From Pedobacter panaciterrae (lineage in GTDB: Bacteria; Bacteroidota; Bacteroidia; Sphingobacteriales; Sphingobacteriaceae): a DNA stretch of 64,000 nt. Shown here piece by piece: positions 45,271 through 53,317 of this stretch. The stretch is from contig NZ_JABMKW010000020.1 of NCBI RefSeq assembly GCF_013204795.1, forward strand, positions 1,116,001 through 1,180,000, read 5' to 3'. The first letter of the stretch is position 1, and every line of letters begins with the position of its first letter. Both the position numbers and the translations under genes were made by a program. A model generated the notes under the pieces. It had not been told where the DNA came from. It worked only from the letters and a program-made list of their open reading frames with translations, and did not search any database.

Positions 45271-47549
45271 ATGACGCACAAAAGGAGACTTTGTTGTCTA
45301 AATTAATTTCAGATTTGGAGTTAAAATCGGAACTAGCCATCCGAAAAAATGCTTATGAAATTTCTAGTGTAATCAAAACTCAGAAAGAGCAGTATTTAGA
45401 AAATGGTTGGATAATAGATAAAGAATTCAAGACAAAAGTAAGATTAAAAAGATTTAAACCTGTAGACGTTCGATTTGAAGATAAAGTTTGGACACTCTTA
45501 GCTAATTTGGGCTTTGGTCTACTAAATGATAATAGAAAATTTAACATTCCTTGCGACAATGAGGGAAACGTACAAGAATTAGATGTCATTGCAATAGATG
45601 AAGAAGCTATATTGCTTGTAAAATGTGAAGCTTCAGAGGCAAATAAAAAAGGTGACTTCAGAAAGGATCTCGAAGACATTAAACAAAAAATGGGGGGAAT
45701 TCGAAAATCCATTCAAAAATTATTCCCTGAGTCCAAACGAAAGGTAAAATTACTATTTGTTACGCAAAATTACTATGTTGGTGAAGTTGATAAAGAACTC
45801 CTTTCTAATATTGGTGCCTTGCACCTAGATGAAGAAGCAATCAATTATTTTGGAGACCTGTTTACTGAATTAGGATTGGCTGCAAGATATCAACTGCTTG
45901 GTAATTTATTTGAAAATCAGGAGATCCCTGAGATTGACAACAAAATTCCTGCAATTCAAGGCAAAATGGGTGGGCATACTTATTATTCATTTTCTATTGA
46001 ACCTGAAAAACTATTGAAGATTGCATATGTCCTTCATCGCAATAAGGCAAATAGGAAAATGATGCCTACCTATCAAAGGATCATTAAAAAAGCCAGATTA
46101 CAGTCAGTTCATGAATTTATTGATAATGAAAAAGGATACTTCCCAAATTCAATAATAATTAGTTTGGATTCAGGTTCCAAGCCATTGCAATTTGATATGG
46201 CCAATACTCAGATAAAATCTGCAATCTCTAATATTGGAATTTTACATCTTCCAAAAAAATATAGATCTGCATACGTAATTGATGGTCAACATCGCTTATA
46301 TGGATATGCCAACTCTGAATATAAGAATAAAAATGCCATACCTGTGGTTGCTTTTGTAGATTTACAAAGAGAGGAGCAGGTAAAGCTTTTTATGCAAATC
46401 AACGAAAATCAAAAGGCGGTCCCTAAAAACTTAAAAAACATTCTCAACATTGATCTTTTATGGACTTCCGATAACATTTCAGGTAGATTGAGTGCTCTTA
46501 AATCTAGGATGTCAGTTGAACTAGGTGAAAACAGGGAATCTGCATTATTTGACAGAATTATCATAGATGAGAATACAAAATCAAACTTGCGATGCATAAC
46601 TACCGACACAATTATAAGAGCATTAGGAAGAACAAACTTCTTGGGTAAAGTAACGAAAACAAAAATTGAAACACCAGGGACGTTCTTCAATGGAGATTTG
46701 GATGATTGTTTCGATAGGCTTTCTGACTATATCGTAAAATGTTATAATCATGTAAATGATGCTTTAAATGAGGAACAGAGGATTGGTGAACAAGGATTCA
46801 TATACATAAATAAAGGTGTATATGCATTCCTAATGTTGCTTGGAGATATTGTCGATTATCTAATAGATCGTGGTATATCAACCTCCAATACTAAAATCGA
46901 AATATTATTTAACGAATCAAAAAAATTTTTAGATCCAATAATTGATTTTTATAATAAGATCAAACCTGCAGAAGTAGAGGATTTAAAATCAAAGCATGGT
47001 TCAGGAGGCGATACTAAATACTGGAGAACACTTCAGATTGCTGTACGAGAAAGTCATTCGGACTTTATACCAACTGGTCTTGAAGAATATTTAAAAAAAG
47101 AGGCCAGAGAATATAACACTGAAGCTTTTGAATACATTCGGGATATTGAAACATTCTTCAAAAAAGATTTTAAAGAAAAGCTTGAAAGTCACTTTGGAGC
47201 CAGTTGGTTCAAAAAAGGTGTGCCGCCAGAAACTGCTAAGAAAGCAAATGAGCTTGCTTTCGATAAAAACATGAAAATTGAGAATGAAGAGCTCGAAGTT
47301 GATGAATGGGATTGCTTAACCATAATCGCCTACCGTGCAATCGCATTGAAAAATTGGAGAGATATTTTTGAAAAAGATTATACCAGGCCAGAAGAAATTA
47401 AATTGCAAGGAGGCAAAGAAGCAAAAACAGCATGGATGGTTCGACTGGAAAGACTTAGGAATGAAAACGTACATAATTATTCTGTAACACAAGAGGAGTT
47501 CGACTTTTTACAATCATTACATGAATGGCTTATTTCTAGAAGTCAATAA
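45267..47549 (+). CDS. DGQHR-domain protein with nuclease-like N-terminus and HEPN-like C-terminus
   Basis: A 760-residue protein. Residues ~65-180 look like a PD-(D/E)xK-type fold: EDKVWTLLANLGFG, then D106 in ELDVIAID and the strand LLVKCEAS, where the usual E-x-K appears as K119-C-E121. Residues 230-480 form a DndB-like DGQHR domain (SAYVIDGQHRLYGYANSEY, D339-R343; VKLFMQINENQKAVPKNL). The C-terminus has RLRNENVHNYSV, an Rx4H motif (R731, H736) like HEPN/Swt1 RNases. The gene starts inside the methyltransferase stop. No dndACDE genes are present, so it is not a normal phosphorothioate system. Probable role: defence, sensing or cutting DNA/RNA in a way tied to adenine methylation. That is inference. 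Confidence 0.82.
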   Translation: MNDAQKETLLSKLISDLELKSELAIRKNAYEISSVIKTQKEQYLENGWIIDKEFKTKVRLKRFKPVDVRFEDKVWTLLANLGFGLLNDNRKFNIPCDNEGNVQELDVIAIDEEAILLVKCEASEANKKGDFRKDLEDIKQKMGGIRKSIQKLFPESKRKVKLLFVTQNYYVGEVDKELLSNIGALHLDEEAINYFGDLFTELGLAARYQLLGNLFENQEIPEIDNKIPAIQGKMGGHTYYSFSIEPEKLLKIAYVLHRNKANRKMMPTYQRIIKKARLQSVHEFIDNEKGYFPNSIIISLDSGSKPLQFDMANTQIKSAISNIGILHLPKKYRSAYVIDGQHRLYGYANSEYKNKNAIPVVAFVDLQREEQVKLFMQINENQKAVPKNLKNILNIDLLWTSDNISGRLSALKSRMSVELGENRESALFDRIIIDENTKSNLRCITTDTIIRALGRTNFLGKVTKTKIETPGTFFNGDLDDCFDRLSDYIVKCYNHVNDALNEEQRIGEQGFIYINKGVYAFLMLLGDIVDYLIDRGISTSNTKIEILFNESKKFLDPIIDFYNKIKPAEVEDLKSKHGSGGDTKYWRTLQIAVRESHSDFIPTGLEEYLKKEAREYNTEAFEYIRDIETFFKKDFKEKLESHFGASWFKKGVPPETAKKANELAFDKNMKIENEELEVDEWDCLTIIAYRAIALKNWRDIFEKDYTRPEEIKLQGGKEAKTAWMVRLERLRNENVHNYSVTQEEFDFLQSLHEWLISRSQ

Positions 47550-47752
47550 TGGTTTACATTCAGTGAGAAGAATCTAAATATTTATACAAATGACCAATCT
47601 TAAAACTCTTTTTAAAAGATTTTTCACTTTAGTGGATTATGTGTGTATTACGCAGATAATAGACATTCCATTTCGGCCCAAACTGTGCACCCGAACTTCT
47701 GCCTTTAATTTCAGGAGGCATCTTAGTGTCCCGTCCTGCATTTACTTGTCGT
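47550..47752. other. Gap between the DGQHR gene and the IS3-type element
   Basis: About 200 bases. One plus-strand frame (47590-47832) runs across it into the IS end and looks spurious. On the minus strand a short frame reads MPPEIKGRSSGAQFGPKWN; it has the look of mobile-element border sequence, but I cannot name it. Confidence 0.4.
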
Positions 47753-47808
47753 TTGGTCTAATACGGGGAATGCTTTACAGTTGGTCTAATACGGGGAATG
47801 CTTTACAG
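47753..47808. repeat. 28-base tandem duplication of the IS left end
   Basis: TTGGTCTAATACGGGGAATG with CTTTACAG occurs at 47753-47780 and again at 47781-47808, back to back. The unit is the left terminal repeat of the IS3-type element. The flanking TTT at 47752-47754 also occurs directly after the right end (49165-49167), and could be the target duplication of the outer copy. Confidence 0.75.
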
Positions 47809-48719
47809 TTTTGCGGAGGGTTATATTTATAAAATATATAGTTTTCTTGCATCTTTTTATATTTTTTTCTGCAGTTTTTCCAGCGTTTAATTAATGGCTT
47901 TTCTGAAGTATGTGCTACTACTGGAGTAAGGTAATCGCAACTCATGTGCGGTCTAAGATAATTGTAGGATTCTATACTCTTGGTGACCTCCAACAATGCC
48001 TCACTTCTTGAAGAAAAAACACGTTTTAGCTTGAACTCGGTTTTAAGAATGCCATTGACTCTTTCTGCAATTGGGTTCTCATAGGCTTCTCCATTCTCGG
48101 TCATACTGATTTTAATACCAGCTTTTTTTAATCGTAGAATATATTCAAAACAACAATACTGTACCCCACGGTCTGAATGGTGGATTAAGGAATCTTCAGC
48201 AGACCTTTCCTTAAGTGCCATTTTTAGTGCATTTACAACACCCTGTGCCGTTAAATAAGGATGAAGGCAATATCCCATAATTTTCCTTGAATAGGCATCT
48301 GTGATCAATGAAAGGTAATTAAAGTCATAACCCACTGAGATATAGGTGATGTCCGAAACCCACAATTGATTACTGCGCTCAGGCTTTAGTTCTTTTGTTA
48401 AATCTGGATATTTCAAGTAGGAATGATTGGACTGAGTGGTGCCTGGACTTCTTTTCTTTTTTCTATCAATCAGCAGCTTATGTCTGCGCAAAAGCGTATA
48501 TAGTTTATCCCTGCCCATAGTAATGCCATTGCTGCGAAATGGGGCGTAAAGGCATCTATAAAGTTTATGTCCGCCCAACCCTGGGAGTTCCCTCCGGACC
48601 AGCCGTACCATCTCCAAGGCAAGATCATCCTGGGAGCTCTTATCGCAGAGATGCCAGATGTGATCATAATAAGCCTGCCGGGTCTTACCAAACAACTTAC
48701 AAAGTGGTCCGACGCCCAT
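47775..48719 (-). CDS. IS3-family transposase OrfB (DDE catalytic part)
   Basis: A 314-residue rve-type integrase core. The three acidic residues are in LWVSDITYISVGYDFNYLSLITDAYSRKIMGYCL, LIHHSDRGVQYCCFEYI and AYENPIAERVNGILKTEF. An N-terminal HTH_21-like stretch (KLFGKTRQAYYDHIW; RLVRRELPGLGGHKLYRCL) precedes it. Its last codons run through the left terminal repeat of the element. It is probably made as an OrfAB fusion by the frameshift at 48767-48773, after which reading gives KKGWYQTIKLIKEKRITRMG. Confidence 0.93.
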   Translation of the reverse strand: MGVGPLCKLFGKTRQAYYDHIWHLCDKSSQDDLALEMVRLVRRELPGLGGHKLYRCLYAPFRSNGITMGRDKLYTLLRRHKLLIDRKKKRSPGTTQSNHSYLKYPDLTKELKPERSNQLWVSDITYISVGYDFNYLSLITDAYSRKIMGYCLHPYLTAQGVVNALKMALKERSAEDSLIHHSDRGVQYCCFEYILRLKKAGIKISMTENGEAYENPIAERVNGILKTEFKLKRVFSSRSEALLEVTKSIESYNYLRPHMSCDYLTPVVAHTSEKPLIKRWKNCRKKYKKMQENYIFYKYNPPQNCKAFPVLDQL

Positions 48720-49164
48720 CCTTGTAATGCGTTTCTCTTTGATCAGCTTTATTGTTTGGTACCACCCTTTTTTCGGATCGGGACTTTACTTTCCTTTTCA
48801 GCATGGTCAATCATCGCATTAAGGCCGTAAATCAGCACATTGGCTTTCTCCAATGCTTTTTCCAGATCCTTGATCCGCTTCTTCAATAAAACACTGTCTT
48901 TGGTCTTTGGCTTTTCCATAGGAACTAAAGTTACGGCTCCTTTTTCTAATTTGCTCTTGTAATTGTTGATCCAATTGATCAAAATATGAATGTTGGGCAA
49001 GTCGTATTTCTTAGCGACTTGTGCGGCTGATACGTTCTTGTAAACTACCAACTCTACCAGTTTTTCTTTAAATTCCTCGGGGAACTCAAATCTTGATAAT
49101 GACTGTTCTTTCATCTTCCTTTAAGTTTTTCCAGAAAACTGTAAAGTTATAGGCGTATAAGACC
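47783..49164 (-). mobile_element. Complete IS3-family insertion sequence
   Basis: About 1.38 kb with imperfect terminal inverted repeats: GGTCTAATACGGGGAATGCT at the left and, on the reverse strand, GGTCTTATACGCCTATAACT at the right, 23 of 30 positions matching. It carries orfA and orfB on the minus strand with an A_AAA_AAG frameshift site. Both reading frames are intact, so it may be active. Confidence 0.85.
48749..49114 (-). CDS. IS3-family transposase OrfA (helix-turn-helix)
   Basis: A 121-residue protein with an N-terminal HTH_Tnp_1 domain (RFEFPEEFKEKLVELVVYKNVSAAQVAKKYDLPNIHILINWINNYKSK) and a leucine-zipper-like stretch (KRIKDLEKALEKANVLIYGLNAM). The codons RKK near its end are A_AAA_AAG at 48773-48767 of the minus strand, a canonical -1 slippery heptamer. 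The normal stop lies 18 bases after it; shifting joins it to OrfB. Confidence 0.9.
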   Translation of the reverse strand: MKEQSLSRFEFPEEFKEKLVELVVYKNVSAAQVAKKYDLPNIHILINWINNYKSKLEKGAVTLVPMEKPKTKDSVLLKKRIKDLEKALEKANVLIYGLNAMIDHAEKESKVPIRKKGGTKQ

Positions 49165-49467
49165 TTTTGTCCGCTTAAATTTGGAAATGTATTTAGGTCT
49201 CAAAAGTATAAACAGCGATTGACTAAATGGACGAGGGCGCTTCGCTTATAGCTGGCCCTCTATGGTCTCAAAATTAACCTAATCTCTGCGATCTTATCTC
49301 TCAACGGCCACTAGTTTAATCCTCAAAGTGAAAGGAATACGATAGTTGTTAAAGCTATGTTCCTGACCTGTATGGGCGTCAACGCACTGACATGGTCCTC
49401 TTTCTTTTTTCGCATGGATGATCTTAGTTTGTTAGTTAAATGTAGCAGCAATTTAAGAAATGGATGA
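49165..49467. other. Gap of 303 bases, nothing recognised
   Basis: No RNA gene, hairpin of note or open frame of worth. It is part of the island; short stop-broken fragments could be old coding debris, but no family is recognisable. Confidence 0.4.
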
Positions 49468-50664
49468 TTAGCTTTTTTTCAGATTATAGATTATGGAATA
49501 ATCACTTTGAGAAATTGCTTTTTTATTTTCTTGGGCTGTCGAAATTGATTTCGACAACACATTCGATAAAACTGCAAGTGAGGTCGCTGCGGTAATAAAG
49601 GGCTGATCACTATATGCCGATATGATAAAGCCACCAAGACTAATCCAGGATTTTTGATCTGCAAAAATCTTATCCCTGACACTTTGAAAGGTTTTTCCAT
49701 CCAATTTTAAAAGTGCCTGTATGTCGCTTTCCACATATACCGAAATATATTTTGAAATATTGGCCACAAGGGCGTTCAGATTTTTCTCCCCTTTGAAATC
49801 TTCTGCAAGCTTCCAGCACTTGTTTTTGAGTTTTGTCACTTTATCTTTGTGGTTTACGATGAGATCTGCTGTCATCGAAACGCGTGTTTCTTTGTCAATG
49901 GTATCCAAATAAGGAGAAAGGATCTGACGGAATATCTCCCAGGCAACCATGTCAGTGCTATCATTATGCGAAATGCCAACTGCTTTAGTTTCGTCAGTAT
50001 GGAGATCAGCCGTCGCGCTTAGTATCGGGATTAGGCCCTCATTAGATAATAAAACTGTGTCCAGTTTGCCCTGGGTATTATAAAACCGAAAAAAATAACA
50101 GTTCACCAATGCCTCCTCTATGGTATATTTATTAAAAAAAGTGCCACAGTAATCATAAAGTGCTTTGAAATCAACTTTACGCGCGGAACGGTCTTTAATA
50201 TCTTCGCGGCTGCCATAGAGTTCTAGAAACATCTCATAAAATAAATGGGACATCAGTTCCTGGAATGCCTGATCCAGGTCAATCATTTTAAACAGGTTAT
50301 CGTAACTGAGCCCTATACTTTTAATGAATTCTTTTGTATTTTCAAGGGTTGCTTCTGTTCTAGAATACGATAAATGGATAATCTTAAGCAACCCGATATC
50401 TTTAAACGGCATTAAAGACTGTGAGGTTTCGTGAAATCGGGACGAGCCATTAGACCAGCCATCAAAAAGTGCCATTAACAAAAGTTGCCATTTTGGATTT
50501 CTTTGCTGAACGTACTGATAAAAGGCAAAAGGATCACATCCGCCTAAAGGCATCGAAATACTGGGCTGAAGGGTAATTCCAACTGTTTCTTTCTGGAAAT
50601 ACAGAAAAGTTGAACAGGAAATATTGTCCAGGTCATACAGCGCATCAGGGAATAAAAGCAGCAT
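49468..50664 (-). CDS. Unrecognised 398-residue island protein
   Basis: I do not recognise a family. The N-terminal third contains MPLGGCDPFAFYQYVQQRNPKWQLLLMALFDGWSNGSSRFHETSQSLMPF with several aromatic residues. The centre, ELMSHLFYEMFLELYGSREDIKDRSARKVDFKALYDYCGTFF, is mostly helical, and the C-terminus has a Gly/Ala/Ser-rich hydrophobic stretch (SLGGFIISAYSDQPFITAATSLAVL) that could be one membrane helix or a buried strand. It stands alone between IS and gap sequence, on the minus strand. It has normal coding character for this genome. Function unknown. Confidence 0.7.
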   Translation of the reverse strand: MLLLFPDALYDLDNISCSTFLYFQKETVGITLQPSISMPLGGCDPFAFYQYVQQRNPKWQLLLMALFDGWSNGSSRFHETSQSLMPFKDIGLLKIIHLSYSRTEATLENTKEFIKSIGLSYDNLFKMIDLDQAFQELMSHLFYEMFLELYGSREDIKDRSARKVDFKALYDYCGTFFNKYTIEEALVNCYFFRFYNTQGKLDTVLLSNEGLIPILSATADLHTDETKAVGISHNDSTDMVAWEIFRQILSPYLDTIDKETRVSMTADLIVNHKDKVTKLKNKCWKLAEDFKGEKNLNALVANISKYISVYVESDIQALLKLDGKTFQSVRDKIFADQKSWISLGGFIISAYSDQPFITAATSLAVLSNVLSKSISTAQENKKAISQSDYSIIYNLKKS

Positions 50665-51105
50665 AAATTTATGTTTTGTTTCTGGATGTAATCTACATAT
50701 AAAGTTTCTAGTTATAAACGCTCTGTCAGCTGGCCTTTATTTACTAAAATCTAGCCTCCCCTCAAGTCCTTAAGTTTTCCTGCCTGAAATGATTATCCTA
50801 TGGAATCTCTGCCGATGGCTAAATGAACTGATCTAGTCCCGGCGACACCTAATACCCTGTTTCCAAAGGTTTGACTCCTGTAAAATCACCGCCGTCCTAG
50901 AGCAGTTCATTGCATCAGGAAAAGTGGTCTGCTTTGAAGTGGCCGAAGGTAGCCTCCTGCTAGACAACAGGGAAACAAAATGGCTGAAGCGACCTTTTCA
51001 CCACTCACATAGCTTCAATAATATTTCTCAAATTTGATGACCGATTTATGTATCTTTTGATAATAAAGACTGGAGTTAAACAGTCACTATAATGGCTACT
51101 GATTG
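50665..51105. other. Gap of 441 bases, degraded sequence
   Basis: No open frame longer than about 60 codons. A stretch near 50900-51000 (GCATCAGGAAAAGTGGTCTG ... GAAGTGGCCGAAGGTAGCCT) reads like coding sequence of unlike base composition from the rest of the island, and may be a remnant of an inserted gene. Confidence 0.4.
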
Positions 51106-51501
51106 CTACTGTTTTATTGGTGGGTTCATGTAAAGTATCTTGTCGTTTTTATTGAGTAGCAAAGTAACCAGATATACTGTGTCCCCATCAATGTACTTAT
51201 TGTAGGCAATTTTCACCGTTTTAAAGGGCTCATTTATTAATTTCTTTGTCAATGTATGTTTGACAAATTCTGCTTGACTTGAATCCAGAACGTCAATAAC
51301 AATTATTTGCTTTGATTTATATTGGTGATTTGCGGGAAGCCTCTTTTTAACATAATGCGCTATTTCATAGGTTACGCTATCTCTTTTTACAAAATAAATA
51401 ATTATTGTCCCAAAGAATAAAACAAAAATCAATATGAAAAGCTTTAACGACTTAACATCGTTGCGTTCTCTAAAATCTTTGTAACGTTGATTCAACCCCA
51501 T
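51106..51501 (-). CDS. Single-helix membrane protein, third gene of overlapping trio
   Basis: A 131-residue protein: basic N-terminus, one helix (SLKLFILIFVLFFGTIIIYFV, residues 18-38) and an outer or inner domain of about 90 residues (YEIAHYVKKRLPANHQYKSKQIIVIDVLDSSQAEFVKHTLTKKLINEPFKTVKIAYNKYIDGDTVYLVTLLLNKNDKI) of alpha/beta look. No named family recognised. It overlaps the three-helix gene by 10 bases. Confidence 0.7.
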   Translation of the reverse strand: MGLNQRYKDFRERNDVKSLKLFILIFVLFFGTIIIYFVKRDSVTYEIAHYVKKRLPANHQYKSKQIIVIDVLDSSQAEFVKHTLTKKLINEPFKTVKIAYNKYIDGDTVYLVTLLLNKNDKILYMNPPIKQ

Positions 51502-51983
51502 ATCAAAAGAACAAAGTATATCACTATGAAAACAAGGATAAGTGGATAGTAAAAGAAATAATACTTCCAGACAGATTGAAATGTTTGCCCCATTATTTTT
51601 ACTGGACTATAGTTTTTTATTTCATTGCTCAAGCCAATCTGTTTAAATGTTGTTTTAAACTGATCTTCTATATTTATCGCATGAACAACAGACCCAATTA
51701 ACAACTTATGATACCAATATTTATCCATAAAATAGAAAGAACACATAATTACTATCCCGATCAATGCGCCTATCGCCGAAACTGGAAAATCAAAATGATA
51801 TATCTCTAGAGAAATGTTTTCCTTATAAAGATAACCAATCCCCGCTAGTATCGCAGTAAATAAAGTCAACGCATAATTCCTAATCTGGATTTCAATATCA
51901 TTAAAGTGCTGCTGCACTTCAATGGTTTTTTCCCATACTTTGAGAGTAGCATCGCTAGGTTCAATAGCTTCAGAACTTGACAT
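51492..51983 (-). CDS. Three-helix membrane protein, second gene of overlapping trio
   Basis: A 163-residue protein with three membrane helices (about 40-56, 71-92, 140-162). The cytoplasmic start IEVQQHFNDIEIQIRNYALTLFTAILAG resembles small membrane proteins often seen in defence islands, where they are thought to be pore-forming or signalling effectors; the resemblance is from memory. It overlaps the HAD gene upstream by 14 bases and the next gene by 10, so the three are tightly coupled. Confidence 0.75.
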   Translation of the reverse strand: MSSSEAIEPSDATLKVWEKTIEVQQHFNDIEIQIRNYALTLFTAILAGIGYLYKENISLEIYHFDFPVSAIGALIGIVIMCSFYFMDKYWYHKLLIGSVVHAINIEDQFKTTFKQIGLSNEIKNYSPVKIMGQTFQSVWKYYFFYYPLILVFIVIYFVLLIWG

Positions 51984-52836
51984 AATTAAATATATTTAAA
52001 AGGTCGGAAAATTTATTTATTATATAATCAGGTTCTTCTATATCGAAGCTTTTGTCTCTAAAGGAACGTTCTCTTAATACATCTTCATCTGTCCAATGTG
52101 TCACCTTAACTAACAGGTCATATTGTGCAGTAGCGGAACGATGCCCATAGGCTGCATGAACACTGGTAACTTCCGCTTGCTGAGCCATGTAAACATCACG
52201 ATCTAGCTTGTCTCCGATATAAATGGTTTTCTTTTTGTCAGCATCGAAATCGTCAATAATTTGATTCAGAATTTTTGGATTAGGTTTTCTGATATCATTC
52301 GAAAGAGGACGAATAGTAGTCAATTGGGGATCCCAAAAATCTTTTTCATAATGTCTATACACCGATAAGGGAGCATCGGACCCCATAGGAGAATAAATAC
52401 AGTCAATCAGTCCATCAAGCTCAAGATGCTTTATACGATACTTAGTAAAAAAAACATATGATTCCGTAAAAGCTACTATCTTAACCCCTTTGTTTTTCAT
52501 AATTTTAAGCGTTTCAAGAACACCATCATAAAGCTTTAAATTATTTTTTTTATTAGAATAGTATTCGTGGAGAATACTCTTTCTTTCATTCGTAGCTTCT
52601 TGGAATAGATGATAAACAGCCGGCTCGATAATGGGCATTTCCTGAAATGCAAACGACATCTCGGTAGTTCCATATGTTTGATGGAGATTTTTAAATGCTT
52701 CAGTGAGCTGCCGCTCATCTAAATTACATTCGGTCCGTATTCTAGTGAAATAAGGTTCAAAGGAATTGTACCACATTTCCAACCAGTCCCACAAAGTATC
52801 ATCTAAATCAGTTATTATAAAATTAACATTCTGCAT
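51970..52836 (-). CDS. HAD-superfamily hydrolase, first gene of overlapping trio
   Basis: A 288-residue phosphatase or phosphotransferase. All four HAD motifs are present: FIITDLDDTLWDWLE (I), VAFTESYVFFTKY (II), RKPNPKILNQIIDDF (III) and IYIGDKLDRDVYMAQQA (IV). The cap is an insertion of about 80 residues between I and II. The start at 52836 (MQNVNFIITDLDDT) places motif I at the N-terminus, as is normal; 16 more codons exist upstream. Its coupling with two membrane proteins suggests a small-molecule signal or nucleotide-based system, but that is inference. Confidence 0.85.
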   Translation of the reverse strand: MQNVNFIITDLDDTLWDWLEMWYNSFEPYFTRIRTECNLDERQLTEAFKNLHQTYGTTEMSFAFQEMPIIEPAVYHLFQEATNERKSILHEYYSNKKNNLKLYDGVLETLKIMKNKGVKIVAFTESYVFFTKYRIKHLELDGLIDCIYSPMGSDAPLSVYRHYEKDFWDPQLTTIRPLSNDIRKPNPKILNQIIDDFDADKKKTIYIGDKLDRDVYMAQQAEVTSVHAAYGHRSATAQYDLLVKVTHWTDEDVLRERSFRDKSFDIEEPDYIINKFSDLLNIFNYVKF

Positions 52837-53031
52837 TTTGGCAATTAATCTCTTAAGACTTAAAGATATAAAAATAATCCTCAAAGATAATCAGGTTGAA
52901 TGCATCTAATAGTTACCTGCGGGCATTCCAATCTAAAAATTACATACAAAGTTCAATTCACAGGGATATTCCCAATCAGACACCCTAAAAATAAACTCAT
53001 CTAGGAATGCCCCTAATTCAGCAAAAGAATG

Positions 53032-53211
53032 TCAGAGCAGAGATTCAAAAACCTGAGCAGGCACAACATTCAGAATATATTTCCCCGAAAACTCGTTTAA
53101 ATAGAAAGACGATAAGACATCCATAATGCCGTTCAACACCACACAATCAATGGATTTATTGGTATTTGGTATTTCTAAAGAACTAGGTTCGAAAGTAAAC
53201 ATAAGCACCAT
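53032..53211 (-). CDS. Possible 59-residue small protein
   Basis: A minus-strand frame opens at 53211 after A-rich sequence and encodes MVLMFTFEPSSLEIPNTNKS, then a part with DCVVLNGIMDVLSSFYLNEF, ending in FESLL. Its composition is protein-like, with alternating hydrophobic and polar residues. It has no known family. It fills most of a 480-base gap between the HAD gene and DUF2971. The evidence is only length and composition. Confidence 0.3.
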   Translation of the reverse strand: MVLMFTFEPSSLEIPNTNKSIDCVVLNGIMDVLSSFYLNEFSGKYILNVVPAQVFESLL

Positions 53212-53317
53212 TTATTTTTCGCTAAAAAAGACAAATCAGGGTGAATAAACAAACGATTAACAACAAAGGGTTTTTGCTAACTACCCGGTTCTAATGAAAT
53301 ACTTTTAACTTTATTTC

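Noticed and set aside
45267..47549. A phosphorothioate (Dnd) modification system
   Set aside because: Only the DGQHR domain resembles DndB. No dndA, C, D or E gene is in the window.
47680..47752. IS21-type element end beside the IS3-type element
   Set aside because: The sequence has a similar style, as does 63020-63070, but no exact repeat, partner end or transposase supports it.
47590..47832. 80-codon plus-strand frame after the DGQHR gene
   Set aside because: It runs through both copies of the IS left end and has no family pattern, so it is read-through of non-coding border sequence.
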